Shown here in pieces: positions 16,187-24,658 of a stretch of 34,461 bases of DNA. Numbering within the stretch: the first letter of the stretch is position 1; every line of letters begins with the position of its first letter. Under the pieces are notes generated by a model, which worked only from the letters and a program-made list of their open reading frames with translations, had not been told where the DNA came from and searched no databases. The translations under genes and the position numbers were made by a program. The stretch comes from an uncultured bacterium (GTDB lineage: Bacteria > Verrucomicrobiota > Kiritimatiellia > RFP12 > UBA1067). The DNA lies in the NCBI GenBank assembly GCA_902799955.1, contig CADCCQ010000022.1, forward strand, positions 1 through 34,461. The letters are read 5' to 3'.

Positions 16187-16303
16187 GCCGGAAGTCGAGA
16201 TGTCGCCGCGCCTGTCGCATGTCGCGTGTCCAAGCCGTGACAACAACGCTTTGTTGTGGTATAATACAAAGTACCAAGCACAAAGAAAGGAACATGCAAG
16301 ATG
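16172..16303 (+). repeat. 132-bp promoter cassette, copy 2
   Basis: Second copy of 14887-15018, placed in front of lemA. It includes inverted GTCGC heptamers (about 16199-16231), the promoter, and the AAAGGAAC leader up to the lemA start codon. Confidence 0.9.
16237..16265 (+). promoter_or_regulatory. Promoter in cassette copy 2, drives lemA
   Basis: GTGACA (16237-16242), 17-base spacer ending TTGTGG, TATAAT (16260-16265). The spacer holds a clean inverted repeat ACAACA-ACGCTT-TGTTGT overlapping the extended -10, a possible operator. Leader of ~30 bases with AAAGGAAC. Confidence 0.87.
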
Positions 16304-16963
16304 GCAAACGAACTGGATGAAATCACCGGGCCCGTCAACGGCGCCGGACGCGACATAAACGTGATCGAGAGGCAGCTTCCGACCCGCGTCGGCTGGGGGT
16401 CCACGCTGTTCGAGATCGTGCTGTGGTGCCTTGGAATTCTTCCCGGGCTCATATTCCTCTTCATGAAGATCGGCGCGAAGAACTACTTCCAGAAGCTCCA
16501 GCAGAAGATCCAGGCCGACGCCTCGACAATCGACAACTTCCTCGAGCAGAGGGTCATGATCCTCAAGAACCTCGCGAAGCTCGTCGAGAAGGCGATCGAC
16601 CTCGACAAGGACGTCATGAAGGCCGTCGCGGCGTTTCGCGGCGGGCGGCTCCCCGACGCCGAGCGCAACGCCGTCGCCAGCCAGATCGACGGATGCTTCG
16701 GCCGCCTCTTCCCGCAGGTCGAGGCGTACCCCGACCTCAAGGCGCACGCCGCGATCGCCGACGCGATCCAGCAGAACAGCTACCTCCAGAAGGAGATCAC
16801 CGCCGCGAGGCAGCTCTACAACGACTCCGTGATGCAGTGGAACTCCGACATCTTCGACTGGCCCACAAAGCAGATCGTCGCGGCGCGCGCCGGGTACACG
16901 ACTCGCATTCCGTTCACCGCGTCCGCCGAGATCAAGGCCCAGGCGAGGGAGACCTTCTTTTGA
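16301..16963 (+). CDS. lemA: LemA family protein
   Basis: 220 residues. One hydrophobic helix (LFEIVLWCLGILPGLIFLF, about 35-54) then a helical cytoplasmic or periplasmic domain typical of LemA: KNYFQKLQQKIQADASTIDNFLEQRVMILKNLAKLVEKAIDLDKDVM, and the late LYNDSVMQWNSDIFDWPTKQIVAAR block in place of the usual YN...N..I..FP motif. LemA proteins form an antiparallel helical bundle; their biochemical role is not settled. The start ATG 16301 follows AAAGGAAC in the duplicated cassette. The stop overlaps the next start (TTGA), so the pair is coupled. Confidence 0.88.
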   Translation: MANELDEITGPVNGAGRDINVIERQLPTRVGWGSTLFEIVLWCLGILPGLIFLFMKIGAKNYFQKLQQKIQADASTIDNFLEQRVMILKNLAKLVEKAIDLDKDVMKAVAAFRGGRLPDAERNAVASQIDGCFGRLFPQVEAYPDLKAHAAIADAIQQNSYLQKEITAARQLYNDSVMQWNSDIFDWPTKQIVAARAGYTTRIPFTASAEIKAQARETFF

Positions 16964-18705
16964 TAGAAGACGTCTACGAGCCGCTGGCGCGCTACCGTGA
17001 CGAGTTCAGGCAGAAGCTCTCCGAGCTGGCACGCGAGAAGTTCAGGGAGCTGACGGAGCGCTCCGGCGTGGACGTGGAGGCGAACCGCGCGCTCGTCGGC
17101 GAGATCAAGGCGCTCCAGAAGCGCGCCGACGCCGCAAGCACCAGGAAGACGTGCTTTGGCTGCCTGATGGCGCTCGGCTTCGTCGGCGCGGTGGCCGCGG
17201 CCGCCTACGCAATGCTCGCGTCAGGCATCGAGAACTCGACGCGGGGGCTCTGCATCCTCGGCCTGGTCGCGGGGGCGGTCCTGGGGTTCGCGATGATCGG
17301 CCCGTTCAGGGCGGCGGCCGAGCTGCTCGACAGGCTCAAGGAGAAGATCTCCTCGAAGAAGGCGGCGGCTTGGCGCCAGATGGAGCCCCTCAACAGTCTG
17401 TACACGTGGGACATCCCCGTCAAGCTGATCGAGGCCACGGTCCCGAGGCTGGTGTTCGACCCATACTTCACGGCGGACAGGCTCGAGTCGCTGCACAGGC
17501 AGTTCGGCTGGGACGACTCCTTCAACGACGACAAGTCCATCATCTTCGCGCAGTCCGGCGAGATAAACGGGAATCCCTTCGTGTTCGGGCACTACCTCGA
17601 CATGGACTGGGGCGAGAAGACGTACTACGGCGAGAAGAAGATTTCCTGGACGGAGTGGGAGGAGAGATGGGAGAGCGGCTCCGACGGGAAATCGCACCTT
17701 GTAAGGCGCCAGGTCACGAAGTACGAGACGCTTGTCGCCTCCGTGACCAAGCCCATCCCCGTCTACAGCGAGCAGAAGCTCCTCATATACGGCAACGACG
17801 CCGCGCCCAACCTCTCGTTCTCTCGCGAGCCGTCCGGGCTCACGGGGACGGAGGGGGAACTGTGGGGCTCCATCCGCAAGAAGTGGCGGCTGAGCCGACT
17901 GAAGGCGTATTCGCGCAACCTCGACGACGACTCGAACTTTACGCTCATGGGCAACCACGAGTTCGAGACGTGGTTCCACGCGAAGGACCGCGACAACGAG
18001 GTCGAGTTCCGCCTGCTGTTCACCCCGGTGGCGCAGGTGCAGATGATGAACCTGATGAAGGACACGTCCGTCGGCTACGGCGACGACTTCGCGTTCATAA
18101 AGCAGCGCAAGGTCAACGTGCTCTTCTCGCGGCACCTCAACGAGGCGACGATCGACACGGATCCGTCCCGGTTCCGCAACTGGGACTACGACGCGGCGTT
18201 TGCGTTCTTCGTCGAGTTCAACGAGCAGTACTTCAAGGACGCCTACTTCGCGCTCGCCCCGCTGCTCTCGATTCCGCTCTACCAGCAGACGCGGACACAC
18301 GAGGAGATATGGAAGGGCGTCGTCGGGCCGAGGCCGGCGTCGTTCTGGGAGCACGAGGCGATCGCGAACTACCACGGCGCCGGCAACTTCAAGCACCCAG
18401 CCAGCGTCACGCAGAACATCCTCAAGACGCGGGTGGTCCGACGTGGCGACGGCGAGAGCACAGTCGCCGTGACCGCGCACGGGTTCCGCGGAGAGGAGCG
18501 CGTGGACTACGAGGAGGTGCACGGCGGGGACGGCAAGTGGCACGAGGTCGCCGTTCCGTGGACCGAGTACCTGCCCGTCGAGAGGACTAGCGAGATGTGC
18601 CTGAGCGCACGCGGGACGCCTTCCGACGCCTTCCGCGAGCGCGCAGCGGCCTCGGGCGAGAGCGCGTTCCGCCGATCTATCCTGTCGTTCCTCGCGACGA
18701 CATGA
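16960..18705 (+). CDS. LemA-associated membrane protein (DUF3137-like)
   Basis: 581 residues with a TTG start at 16960 that overlaps the lemA stop; GAGGGAG lies ~10 bases upstream. A frame from 16423 is open but would run antiphase through lemA, so I reject it. Seen: an N-terminal charged helix, two membrane helices (about 65-87 and 95-113), then a large soluble domain with FDPYFTADRL, EINGNPFVFGHYLDMDWG, YSEQKLLIYGND and KQRKVNVLFSRHL. The combination with lemA and the KxNVLF-type end of the domain fit DUF3137, a family of unknown function often beside lemA. The family call is moderate. It probably sits in the inner membrane and works with LemA. Confidence 0.7.
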   Translation: MIEDVYEPLARYRDEFRQKLSELAREKFRELTERSGVDVEANRALVGEIKALQKRADAASTRKTCFGCLMALGFVGAVAAAAYAMLASGIENSTRGLCILGLVAGAVLGFAMIGPFRAAAELLDRLKEKISSKKAAAWRQMEPLNSLYTWDIPVKLIEATVPRLVFDPYFTADRLESLHRQFGWDDSFNDDKSIIFAQSGEINGNPFVFGHYLDMDWGEKTYYGEKKISWTEWEERWESGSDGKSHLVRRQVTKYETLVASVTKPIPVYSEQKLLIYGNDAAPNLSFSREPSGLTGTEGELWGSIRKKWRLSRLKAYSRNLDDDSNFTLMGNHEFETWFHAKDRDNEVEFRLLFTPVAQVQMMNLMKDTSVGYGDDFAFIKQRKVNVLFSRHLNEATIDTDPSRFRNWDYDAAFAFFVEFNEQYFKDAYFALAPLLSIPLYQQTRTHEEIWKGVVGPRPASFWEHEAIANYHGAGNFKHPASVTQNILKTRVVRRGDGESTVAVTAHGFRGEERVDYEEVHGGDGKWHEVAVPWTEYLPVERTSEMCLSARGTPSDAFRERAAASGESAFRRSILSFLATT

Positions 18706-18733
18706 GATATTCGCACGCCATTTGGAGGATGCC

Positions 18734-19009
18734 ATGCACATGAGAATGCTTCTGTACGTCTACGTGCTCATGAGCGTCGTCACGCTCGTCGCGTACGCCG
18801 TCGACAAGCTCGCGGCGGTGCGCGGGGCGTGGCGGATATCCGAGCGGACGCTCCACACGCTGGAGTTCCTCTTCGGCTGGCCGGGCGCCTGGCTCGCCCA
18901 GCAGCTCTTCCGCCACAAGTCGTCGAAGACCGAGTACCGCGTGGTGTTCTGCCTGATGGTGGTCCTGAACATCGCCCTCGTCTGGCTCCTCCGGCGCTTC
19001 GGCCGGTGA
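18734..19009 (+). CDS. DUF1294 small membrane protein
   Basis: 91 residues, starting MHMRMLLYVYVL. I chose ATG 18734 because GGAGG (18724-18728) lies 5 bases before it; the TTG at 18722 overlaps that Shine-Dalgarno. The pattern YAVDKLAAVRGAWRISERTLHTLEFLFGWPGAWLAQ then HKSSKTEYR is the DUF1294 signature: a first helix, the DK...A...WRI.E..LH block, GG/GWPGA, HK, and a final membrane helix. Function unknown; members are inner-membrane proteins. It may be the third gene of the lemA transcript, 28 bases downstream. Confidence 0.88.
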   Translation: MHMRMLLYVYVLMSVVTLVAYAVDKLAAVRGAWRISERTLHTLEFLFGWPGAWLAQQLFRHKSSKTEYRVVFCLMVVLNIALVWLLRRFGR

Positions 19010-19040
19010 GCAAATATGGTGTGATACTTTAACGCGTTTG

Positions 19041-19049
19041 TGATATAAT
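19041..19049 (+). promoter_or_regulatory. Extended -10 promoter of the metallo-hydrolase operon
   Basis: TGATATAAT at 19041-19049 with the -10 hexamer at 19044-19049, 7 bases before ATG 19057. A related TGTGATACT lies ~20 bases upstream. No clear -35 and no Shine-Dalgarno: the mRNA is probably leaderless. Confidence 0.7.
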
Positions 19050-19056
19050 TATCTAC

Positions 19057-20358
19057 ATGGAGAAGAATAGAACGAATGAATGTCTGGGGGTAGCTGCATT
19101 CTGCGATTCAAGTCGCCGCGGTTTCCTCAAGGGCGCGCTGGCGTTGGCCGGCGCCGGTTCGCTTGGGATCGACGTCTGGGCGGAGATGGCGAGGCATCCG
19201 CTCGCCGGGAAGACCCTTCCCAAGTGGGAGAAGGGGCATTTTCGCATAACCATGCTCTACACCGGAAGTTCCGAGGCGTCCTTCCTTGTCTTCCCCGACG
19301 GGACGTCCATGCTGATAGACTGCGGCGACTACCGCTGCTGCGGCGTGCCGGCCCTGCCGAACGGCTCGCGCCGCGCGGGCGACTGGACGGCGCGGTACAT
19401 CCTCAGGGAGAACCCCAACGGCAGGAAGGTCGACTACTTCCTCCTCTCGCACTACCACAGCGACCACGCGGGCGGGCTTCCCTTCAACGCCGGGCGAAGC
19501 GCCAACGGCAAGTACAGCATAAGCGGCATCGGGCAGGCGATCGACATGCTCGACTTCACGACGTTCATCGACCGCTCGTGGCCGAACATGGACGACCCCG
19601 CGCCGCGCGAAGACAAATTCGACGACTGGACGGTCAAGCACCTCAAGGAGGTCTACGCCGAGGTGGAGAGGCGTGGAATCAAGATCGAGCGCTTCCGGCT
19701 CGAGAAGGGCTGCGACCAGATCCGCCAGCTGCACGGAGGCGGCGGCAGCTTCTCGTACACGCCGCTCTGCGCGCGCGGCGAGATACTCCGCCGCGACGGG
19801 ACGGTGCTCGACCTCGGCAAGTTCGGAAGGCCTAGGTCGAAGTTCGGCGAGAACGAGATGTCCGTCGGGTTCGTCCTCTCCCTGGGCGACTTCCGCTACT
19901 TCACCGCCGGCGACTTCCAGGGCGGCGTGAAGGGCGAGGACGGCAAGCGCGTGGAGATCGAGGACATCCTCGCGGCGGAGTGCCCGAAGGTCGACGTCGC
20001 CAAGGCCAACCACCACGGACACCACTCCATGCCCGCCAAGCTCGTGGACGCGCTTCACGCGCGCGTCGTCCTCGCGGGCGTCTGGCACCTGGCGCACATG
20101 ACGCGCGACACGGTGCGCCGCCTTGCGAAGGGCGGCTGGCCGTGCCTCTACGCGCCGGGGCTCTTCCCCGAAAAGCGCCGCAAGGAGGACGCCGCCGAGG
20201 CGTGGATGAAGGACGTCGCGCCCGAGTCGTTCGTTGGCGCGCACGCCGTCGTGGACGTCGCGCCGGACGGGAAGACGTACCGGCTTATGATGGTGAAGGC
20301 CGCGGACGAAAGCGGCGAGATACTCGGGGCGTACGATTTCGAGACGTCCAAGAAGTGA
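19057..20358 (+). CDS. Tat-exported metallo-beta-lactamase-fold hydrolase (ComEC/Rec2-like type)
   Basis: 433 residues. The N-terminus carries a twin-arginine signal, SRRGFLKG followed by ALALAGAGSLG, so the protein is folded before export. The metal site is SHYHSDHAGG (His132, His134, Asp136, His137), with a second histidine group NHHGHHSM (His319-His323) and GVWHLAHM later. The SHYHSDH...ANHHGHHS pattern matches the metallo-hydrolase domain of the ComEC/Rec2 type, normally a nuclease or phosphodiesterase. As a stand-alone periplasmic enzyme its substrate is unknown; cell-wall or glycan phosphodiesters are possible. First gene of a five-gene operon. Confidence 0.85.
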   Translation: MEKNRTNECLGVAAFCDSSRRGFLKGALALAGAGSLGIDVWAEMARHPLAGKTLPKWEKGHFRITMLYTGSSEASFLVFPDGTSMLIDCGDYRCCGVPALPNGSRRAGDWTARYILRENPNGRKVDYFLLSHYHSDHAGGLPFNAGRSANGKYSISGIGQAIDMLDFTTFIDRSWPNMDDPAPREDKFDDWTVKHLKEVYAEVERRGIKIERFRLEKGCDQIRQLHGGGGSFSYTPLCARGEILRRDGTVLDLGKFGRPRSKFGENEMSVGFVLSLGDFRYFTAGDFQGGVKGEDGKRVEIEDILAAECPKVDVAKANHHGHHSMPAKLVDALHARVVLAGVWHLAHMTRDTVRRLAKGGWPCLYAPGLFPEKRRKEDAAEAWMKDVAPESFVGAHAVVDVAPDGKTYRLMMVKAADESGEILGAYDFETSKK

Positions 20359-20367
20359 CGCGAAGCG

Positions 20368-21897
20368 ATGTTCCTCGGCTGGTCATCCAGAACATATCCC
20401 CTTGACGCCGCGGACTTCGCGGCGGTGGAGGACTATTCCGGATCAGAGATCCCGGCCAGGGACCTTCCCGACGACGAGGTCGTGCTGCTGATCCGCCGCG
20501 GGCGGCCCGACGCCCTCCTGAGGGGGCGCGAGGCCGTCAGGGCGGCTGGCGACGGAGTCGTGGACGTCAGGATAGTGTTCGAGCCGTCCATCGCAAAGTG
20601 GAACCTCCTCTTCACGCTTGTGCGCCCGCTTCGCAACATGCGGCGCTTCAAGTGCTCGCAGACGTACCACATCGCGCCCGAGGCCGTCCGCCAGATGGGG
20701 CTGGAGAGGGCGGTGCGCACGCTCGACGACCCCCATGCGCGAGGCAAGATCGAGAAGCGCCGCGCGAAGATGGCGAAGCTCAAGGAGAGCCTCAGCACGA
20801 CGGGCTACGACGATTCGTTCCCGATCAACGTCATGCTGTGCAGGTCCTGCGGCGTGGAGGACTCGCTCCGCCAGGGGCACCACAGGATAAGCGCCTGCCT
20901 GGAGTGCGGCGTCCAGAAGATGGCCGTGTGCTTCTCCGCCGCAGGCGCGCTGCCGAGGGTGTTCCGCCGCATCGCCGCGAAGCCGCCGCTCGGCGTGGAC
21001 GTTTTGCGCAACGCGATCGAGAGCCGTCTCGGCGAGCCGATCGCAAAGTTCATCCCCGTGGACGGCACGGGGAAGGGCGTTGACTTCATAGCCGTGCCGA
21101 AGTCCGGCGGTCGCATAGGAGTGAAGCTGCTTGGCGACATTCACAAGGCGCGACGGCTCGTGCACTCGTGCGTGCCCGACGACGGCGACGAGACGACAGG
21201 CGTGCTAAACGGCGGCGAGCCGGTGCTGATCGGCGGCAGGTTCGTGCTCGGCTTCAGGTATTCGCGCTGGCGGGCGCTGCATACGCCGCTCGCGCTGGCG
21301 GCGGGCCTTGCGCCCGCGCTGCTTCTTCCAGTCCTTGTCGTCGGGGCGCTTGCGATCGACGTCGCGGTTATGCGCACGGCCTGCGGCGAGCGCTCGCTCG
21401 TCGCATGGAGCCAGTTCGGCGCGGCGGGGCTCTCGGCGCTGCTCATGGCCGTGCTCGCCGTCATCGAGAGGCGCAGCCGGGCGGGGTATGCGTTCATGGC
21501 GGTCCTGTTCGCCGCGATGGCCGCATACGAACTCCTGCGCGAAGTGCTGAACGTCGGCGGCAGGGCGGTAAGCGTAGTGGCGGTGTGCGTCGTTGTCGCG
21601 GCGGGCGTCGCCGCGGCCGTCTTCGCGAAGCGCTCGGCCGTCCGCGGCATAAAGCGCGTCGTGGCGTCGCGCAGCTTCTTAGCGCTGCCGTTCGCGTTCG
21701 TCAGCATTTGGGGCGTCTCCAAGCTTGTTTCGATGAGGGCGATATGGGGCGCCCTGCACCTCTCGGCGGACGAGGTGGCGTCTGTCCGCCGCGTCGTCGA
21801 GGAGGGTACGGAGCTGTTGGGATACGCGGTGCTCCTTTGCTGGGCCATGTCGTTCTTCTTCGGGCGGATCGCGGAATGGAGGAGGAGCTGGCGATGA
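20368..21897 (+). CDS. ParB-like-domain protein with multi-helix membrane C-terminus
   Basis: 509 residues in two parts. The N-terminal ~290 residues are soluble and contain KESLSTTGYDDSFPINVMLCR...QGHHRISACLECGVQKMAV, with Gln169-Gly-His-His-Arg in place of the D-G-x-H-R of ParB/sulfiredoxin-fold domains seen in some surface-polysaccharide loci. The C-terminal half (from about 307) has six or seven hydrophobic helices. The combination is not one I recognise. Start ATG 20368 is 9 bases after the upstream stop with only a weak Shine-Dalgarno. The end overlaps the next start (ATGA). By context it takes part in glycan assembly, possibly as a nucleotide- or phosphate-handling membrane component; this is inference. 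Confidence 0.65.
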   Translation: MFLGWSSRTYPLDAADFAAVEDYSGSEIPARDLPDDEVVLLIRRGRPDALLRGREAVRAAGDGVVDVRIVFEPSIAKWNLLFTLVRPLRNMRRFKCSQTYHIAPEAVRQMGLERAVRTLDDPHARGKIEKRRAKMAKLKESLSTTGYDDSFPINVMLCRSCGVEDSLRQGHHRISACLECGVQKMAVCFSAAGALPRVFRRIAAKPPLGVDVLRNAIESRLGEPIAKFIPVDGTGKGVDFIAVPKSGGRIGVKLLGDIHKARRLVHSCVPDDGDETTGVLNGGEPVLIGGRFVLGFRYSRWRALHTPLALAAGLAPALLLPVLVVGALAIDVAVMRTACGERSLVAWSQFGAAGLSALLMAVLAVIERRSRAGYAFMAVLFAAMAAYELLREVLNVGGRAVSVVAVCVVVAAGVAAAVFAKRSAVRGIKRVVASRSFLALPFAFVSIWGVSKLVSMRAIWGALHLSADEVASVRRVVEEGTELLGYAVLLCWAMSFFFGRIAEWRRSWR

Positions 21898-23825
21898 AAC
21901 GGGACTTCTCGCTGGAATCGCTCGCGGAATCGCTCCGCGCCGGATACGGGCTTTCTTCGCCCGTGCTGACGCCGCTGAAGGGATACGCGCATTCGCTCAA
22001 CTTCAAGGTGGTGGACGGCTCTACGGTCTTCGCCGCGAAGGTTGTCCAGTCGTGCAAGACGGCGGCGCTTGAGCGGCTCCTCGCGCACACCGCGCCGTCG
22101 GAGGGCGGAGTCGCCGCCACCCGCCTCTTCGGAGGGAAGGTCCTCGACTTCGGCGAACTGAAGGTGATGGCGCTTCGCTGGATCGGCGGCGACAGGGTGT
22201 CGCCCGACGAACTCGACGACGCGGGGATCGATTCGCTCGTCTCCGCCTATACGAAGTTCCTGGACGGACTTCGCGACGACGGGTTCATACTTCCGCTCCG
22301 CGACGCCGCGGCGCTGAAGCCCAGGCTAGTGGAGAGGCTGAAGGGCATGGGGCTGGCGTCGTGGGCGCGCGAACTGCGGCTTGTCGCCGACGGCTCGCTC
22401 GTCCTCGACCCATCGCGCATCCGTGTGATCCACGGCGACCTGCACTACGAGAACTTCAGGTTCGCGAACGGGAAGGTGAGCGGGTTCCTCGACCTGGAGG
22501 AACTGCGCTTTGGAACGCCCGCCGAGGACATCATACGCTACACGCTGTGCAGCGCGGAGCGCCGCAAGTGGCTGACGCCGCGCGCGCGCCGCCGCCTGCT
22601 CGCCGCGTTCGCGGCGATCGTCGAGCGAATGCAGCTCACGCGGAGCGAATGGCTCTTCGCGATAGACTCGTATCTCCTCAGGAAGATCGACAGGCGGACG
22701 AGGGACGGGAGGCCGTCGCTCCTAAAGCGCATCGGCATGGCGGGGCGCTTCGGGATGTACCGCGACCTGCGCGAGGTCGTGTACGCGAAGAAGCGCGCCG
22801 AGCGCGGGCACTCGATGACTGTGGTGAAGACGTTCGGCGGAACCGTCCGCCGGTTCATGGGCGCGCGCACATTCGACTGGGAAGGGAGGATCCGCTTCAC
22901 CTGCGACCCGGCGGAGGCGGACTACGACTGGCTTTGCGTCTACGACGAGATGCCGAGGGACTGGCCTGAGCTGCGGCGCGGCGTCATGCCGCTTCGGTGT
23001 CCGCCGTCGCGGACGATCCTCGCCACGCAGGAGCCTGTCTCCGTGAAGTCCTACAACGCGGCGTACGCCGGGCAGTTCGGGCATCTCCTCACGAACCGCC
23101 CGCGCTCCGCCGAGGGCCACCCAGGGTACGTGCGCGGCGAGGGGTACATGGTCTGGTACACGGGGCGCTCGTTCGCCGAGGAGGCGGCGCGGCGGATGCC
23201 GGGCGAGGCGGAGAAGACGAAGGGGATATCGGTAGTCTGCTCGTCGAAGAAGATGCGCCACACAAACCACCTCGACAGGTTCCGCCTGGTGAGTTCGATC
23301 GTGGAGACCGTTCCAGGCGTCGACTGGTTCGGGAAGGGAGTGAAGCCGCTCAAGAGCAAGTACGACGCCCTCGACCCGTACAAGTACCACATCGCGGTCG
23401 AGAACCATGTGGCGGAGGGGCACTGGACGGAGAAGCTTGCGGACCCGATAGTCTGCGGGTGCCTGACGTTCTATGCAGGCGACCCGTCCGTCGCGCGCAT
23501 CCTGCCGGAGGGCTCGTTCATCCCAATCCCGATAGACGACCCAGCGAAGGCGGCGAAGATCGTCAGGGAGGCGGTGGAGGCCGGCGAATGGGAGCGGCGG
23601 CGCGGCGCGATCGCCGAGGCGCGGCGGCTTCTGCTGACGAAGTACAATTTCTTCGCGCAGGTCGCGGAGGTGGTTGCGAAGTGCGACTCGGCGGGCTCCG
23701 GGCCGTCCGTGCGCGGGGTCCTGGTCACGAGGCGGAGGGCGAGGCTGTCGCCGCGCTGCGCGCTTTCGGATCTCTGGAGCCATGCGAAGCGCTTGCTTTG
23801 CGGAAGACAGGAGGTTGCATCATGA
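21894..23825 (+). CDS. Fusion: aminoglycoside-phosphotransferase-like kinase + GT10 (fucosyltransferase-like) glycosyltransferase
   Basis: 643 residues; ATG 21894 overlaps the upstream stop and has GGAGGAG before it. An in-frame opening from 21168 runs through the previous gene and is a shadow. N-terminal domain (about 1-300): an APH-type kinase with the Brenner motif HGDLHYENF (His180, Asp182, Asn187) and FLDLEEL (Asp200) for Mg-ATP. C-terminal domain (about 310-600): YKYHIAVENHVAEGHWTEKL (496-515; Glu503, Asn504, Glu513, Lys514), then GCLTFYAGD and PEGSFIPI, which is the nucleotide-sugar-binding signature of GT10. The protein may phosphorylate a sugar or lipid carrier and add fucose or a similar sugar; the coupling is inference. 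Cytoplasmic. Confidence 0.83.
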   Translation: MKRDFSLESLAESLRAGYGLSSPVLTPLKGYAHSLNFKVVDGSTVFAAKVVQSCKTAALERLLAHTAPSEGGVAATRLFGGKVLDFGELKVMALRWIGGDRVSPDELDDAGIDSLVSAYTKFLDGLRDDGFILPLRDAAALKPRLVERLKGMGLASWARELRLVADGSLVLDPSRIRVIHGDLHYENFRFANGKVSGFLDLEELRFGTPAEDIIRYTLCSAERRKWLTPRARRRLLAAFAAIVERMQLTRSEWLFAIDSYLLRKIDRRTRDGRPSLLKRIGMAGRFGMYRDLREVVYAKKRAERGHSMTVVKTFGGTVRRFMGARTFDWEGRIRFTCDPAEADYDWLCVYDEMPRDWPELRRGVMPLRCPPSRTILATQEPVSVKSYNAAYAGQFGHLLTNRPRSAEGHPGYVRGEGYMVWYTGRSFAEEAARRMPGEAEKTKGISVVCSSKKMRHTNHLDRFRLVSSIVETVPGVDWFGKGVKPLKSKYDALDPYKYHIAVENHVAEGHWTEKLADPIVCGCLTFYAGDPSVARILPEGSFIPIPIDDPAKAAKIVREAVEAGEWERRRGAIAEARRLLLTKYNFFAQVAEVVAKCDSAGSGPSVRGVLVTRRRARLSPRCALSDLWSHAKRLLCGRQEVAS

Positions 23826-24658
23826 GCGAGAGTGTCAATGTCGTGTGCCTCAAGTGGGGCGACCGCTACGGCGCGTTCTACGTCAACAGGCTGTACGATG
23901 GAGTGAGGCGCAACCTGTCGCGTCCGTTCCGCTTCGTGTGCTTCACGGACGAGCCGGAGGGCCTTGTGCCCGGTGTGGAGGTGTGCCCGGTTCCGCCGCG
24001 CCCTGAGGGCCTTCCCGAGAAGAGGAAGTGGCCGACCGTGTACACCAAGCTTTCGCTGTTCAAGGACGGATGCGGAGGGCTCTCGGGCCCGACGCTCTTC
24101 CTCGACATCGACCAGATAATCGTCGGCCCCCTGGACCGCTTCTTCGACTACCGCCCGGGCGAGTTCTGCATCATCCACAACTGGATCGAGCGGCGCAAGC
24201 TTATCTTCCGCCGTCGCCCCGCGATTGGCAACTCGTCGTGCTTCCGCTTCGACGCCGGGAAGATGGACCGCGTGTGGCGCTCGTTCGCCGGCGACCTCGC
24301 CTTTGCGTACGACAAGAAGCGCTTCGCGACGGAACAGGCGTTCATGACATGGGCGGTAGGCGTGGAGAACGTGAACTGGTGGCCGGAGGACTGGGTCGTG
24401 TCGTTCAAGCGCAGCTGCCATCGCGTGTTCCCGTTCAATCTCATGATGCCGCCGAAGAAGCCGTCAGGCGCGTCGATACTGTGCTTCCACGGGGATCCCA
24501 GCCCCGTAGAGGCGATACCAGGCTTCACGGAGCACCACGGCATTCGTGTGCCGCTGCACCAGCGCACGCTCCCCGCGCCGTGGATCGAGGAACTTTGGGT
24601 TGGCCCAGAGAAGGGCGACGCCGCGCGCGGCGCGGAGAAAGGTGTTTCCGAGAGATGA
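23822..24658 (+). CDS. GT-A-fold glycosyltransferase (GT8/GT32-like)
   Basis: 278 residues; ATG 23822 overlaps the previous stop, with GGAGG upstream. An opening from 22997 is antiphase to the fusion gene and is rejected. Seen: MSESVNVVCLKWGDRYGAFYVNRLYDG at the N-terminus, FVCFTDEPEGL, then LFLDIDQIIVGPLDRFF with the DxD metal motif (Asp95, Asp97), and later TEQAFMTWAV, WWPEDWVVSFK and LCFHGDPSP. This order (FTD, DxD, EQ, W, FHG) is typical of GT8/GT32-like enzymes that use Mn and a UDP/GDP-sugar. Probably adds a residue to the same glycan as the upstream fusion enzyme. Donor and acceptor are unknown. Confidence 0.82.
   Translation: MSESVNVVCLKWGDRYGAFYVNRLYDGVRRNLSRPFRFVCFTDEPEGLVPGVEVCPVPPRPEGLPEKRKWPTVYTKLSLFKDGCGGLSGPTLFLDIDQIIVGPLDRFFDYRPGEFCIIHNWIERRKLIFRRRPAIGNSSCFRFDAGKMDRVWRSFAGDLAFAYDKKRFATEQAFMTWAVGVENVNWWPEDWVVSFKRSCHRVFPFNLMMPPKKPSGASILCFHGDPSPVEAIPGFTEHHGIRVPLHQRTLPAPWIEELWVGPEKGDAARGAEKGVSER

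Noticed and set aside
16423..16959. Upstream extension of the DUF3137-like gene
   Set aside because: Runs antiphase through lemA with a shadow composition; the TTG at 16960 with its own Shine-Dalgarno overlaps the lemA stop and fits.
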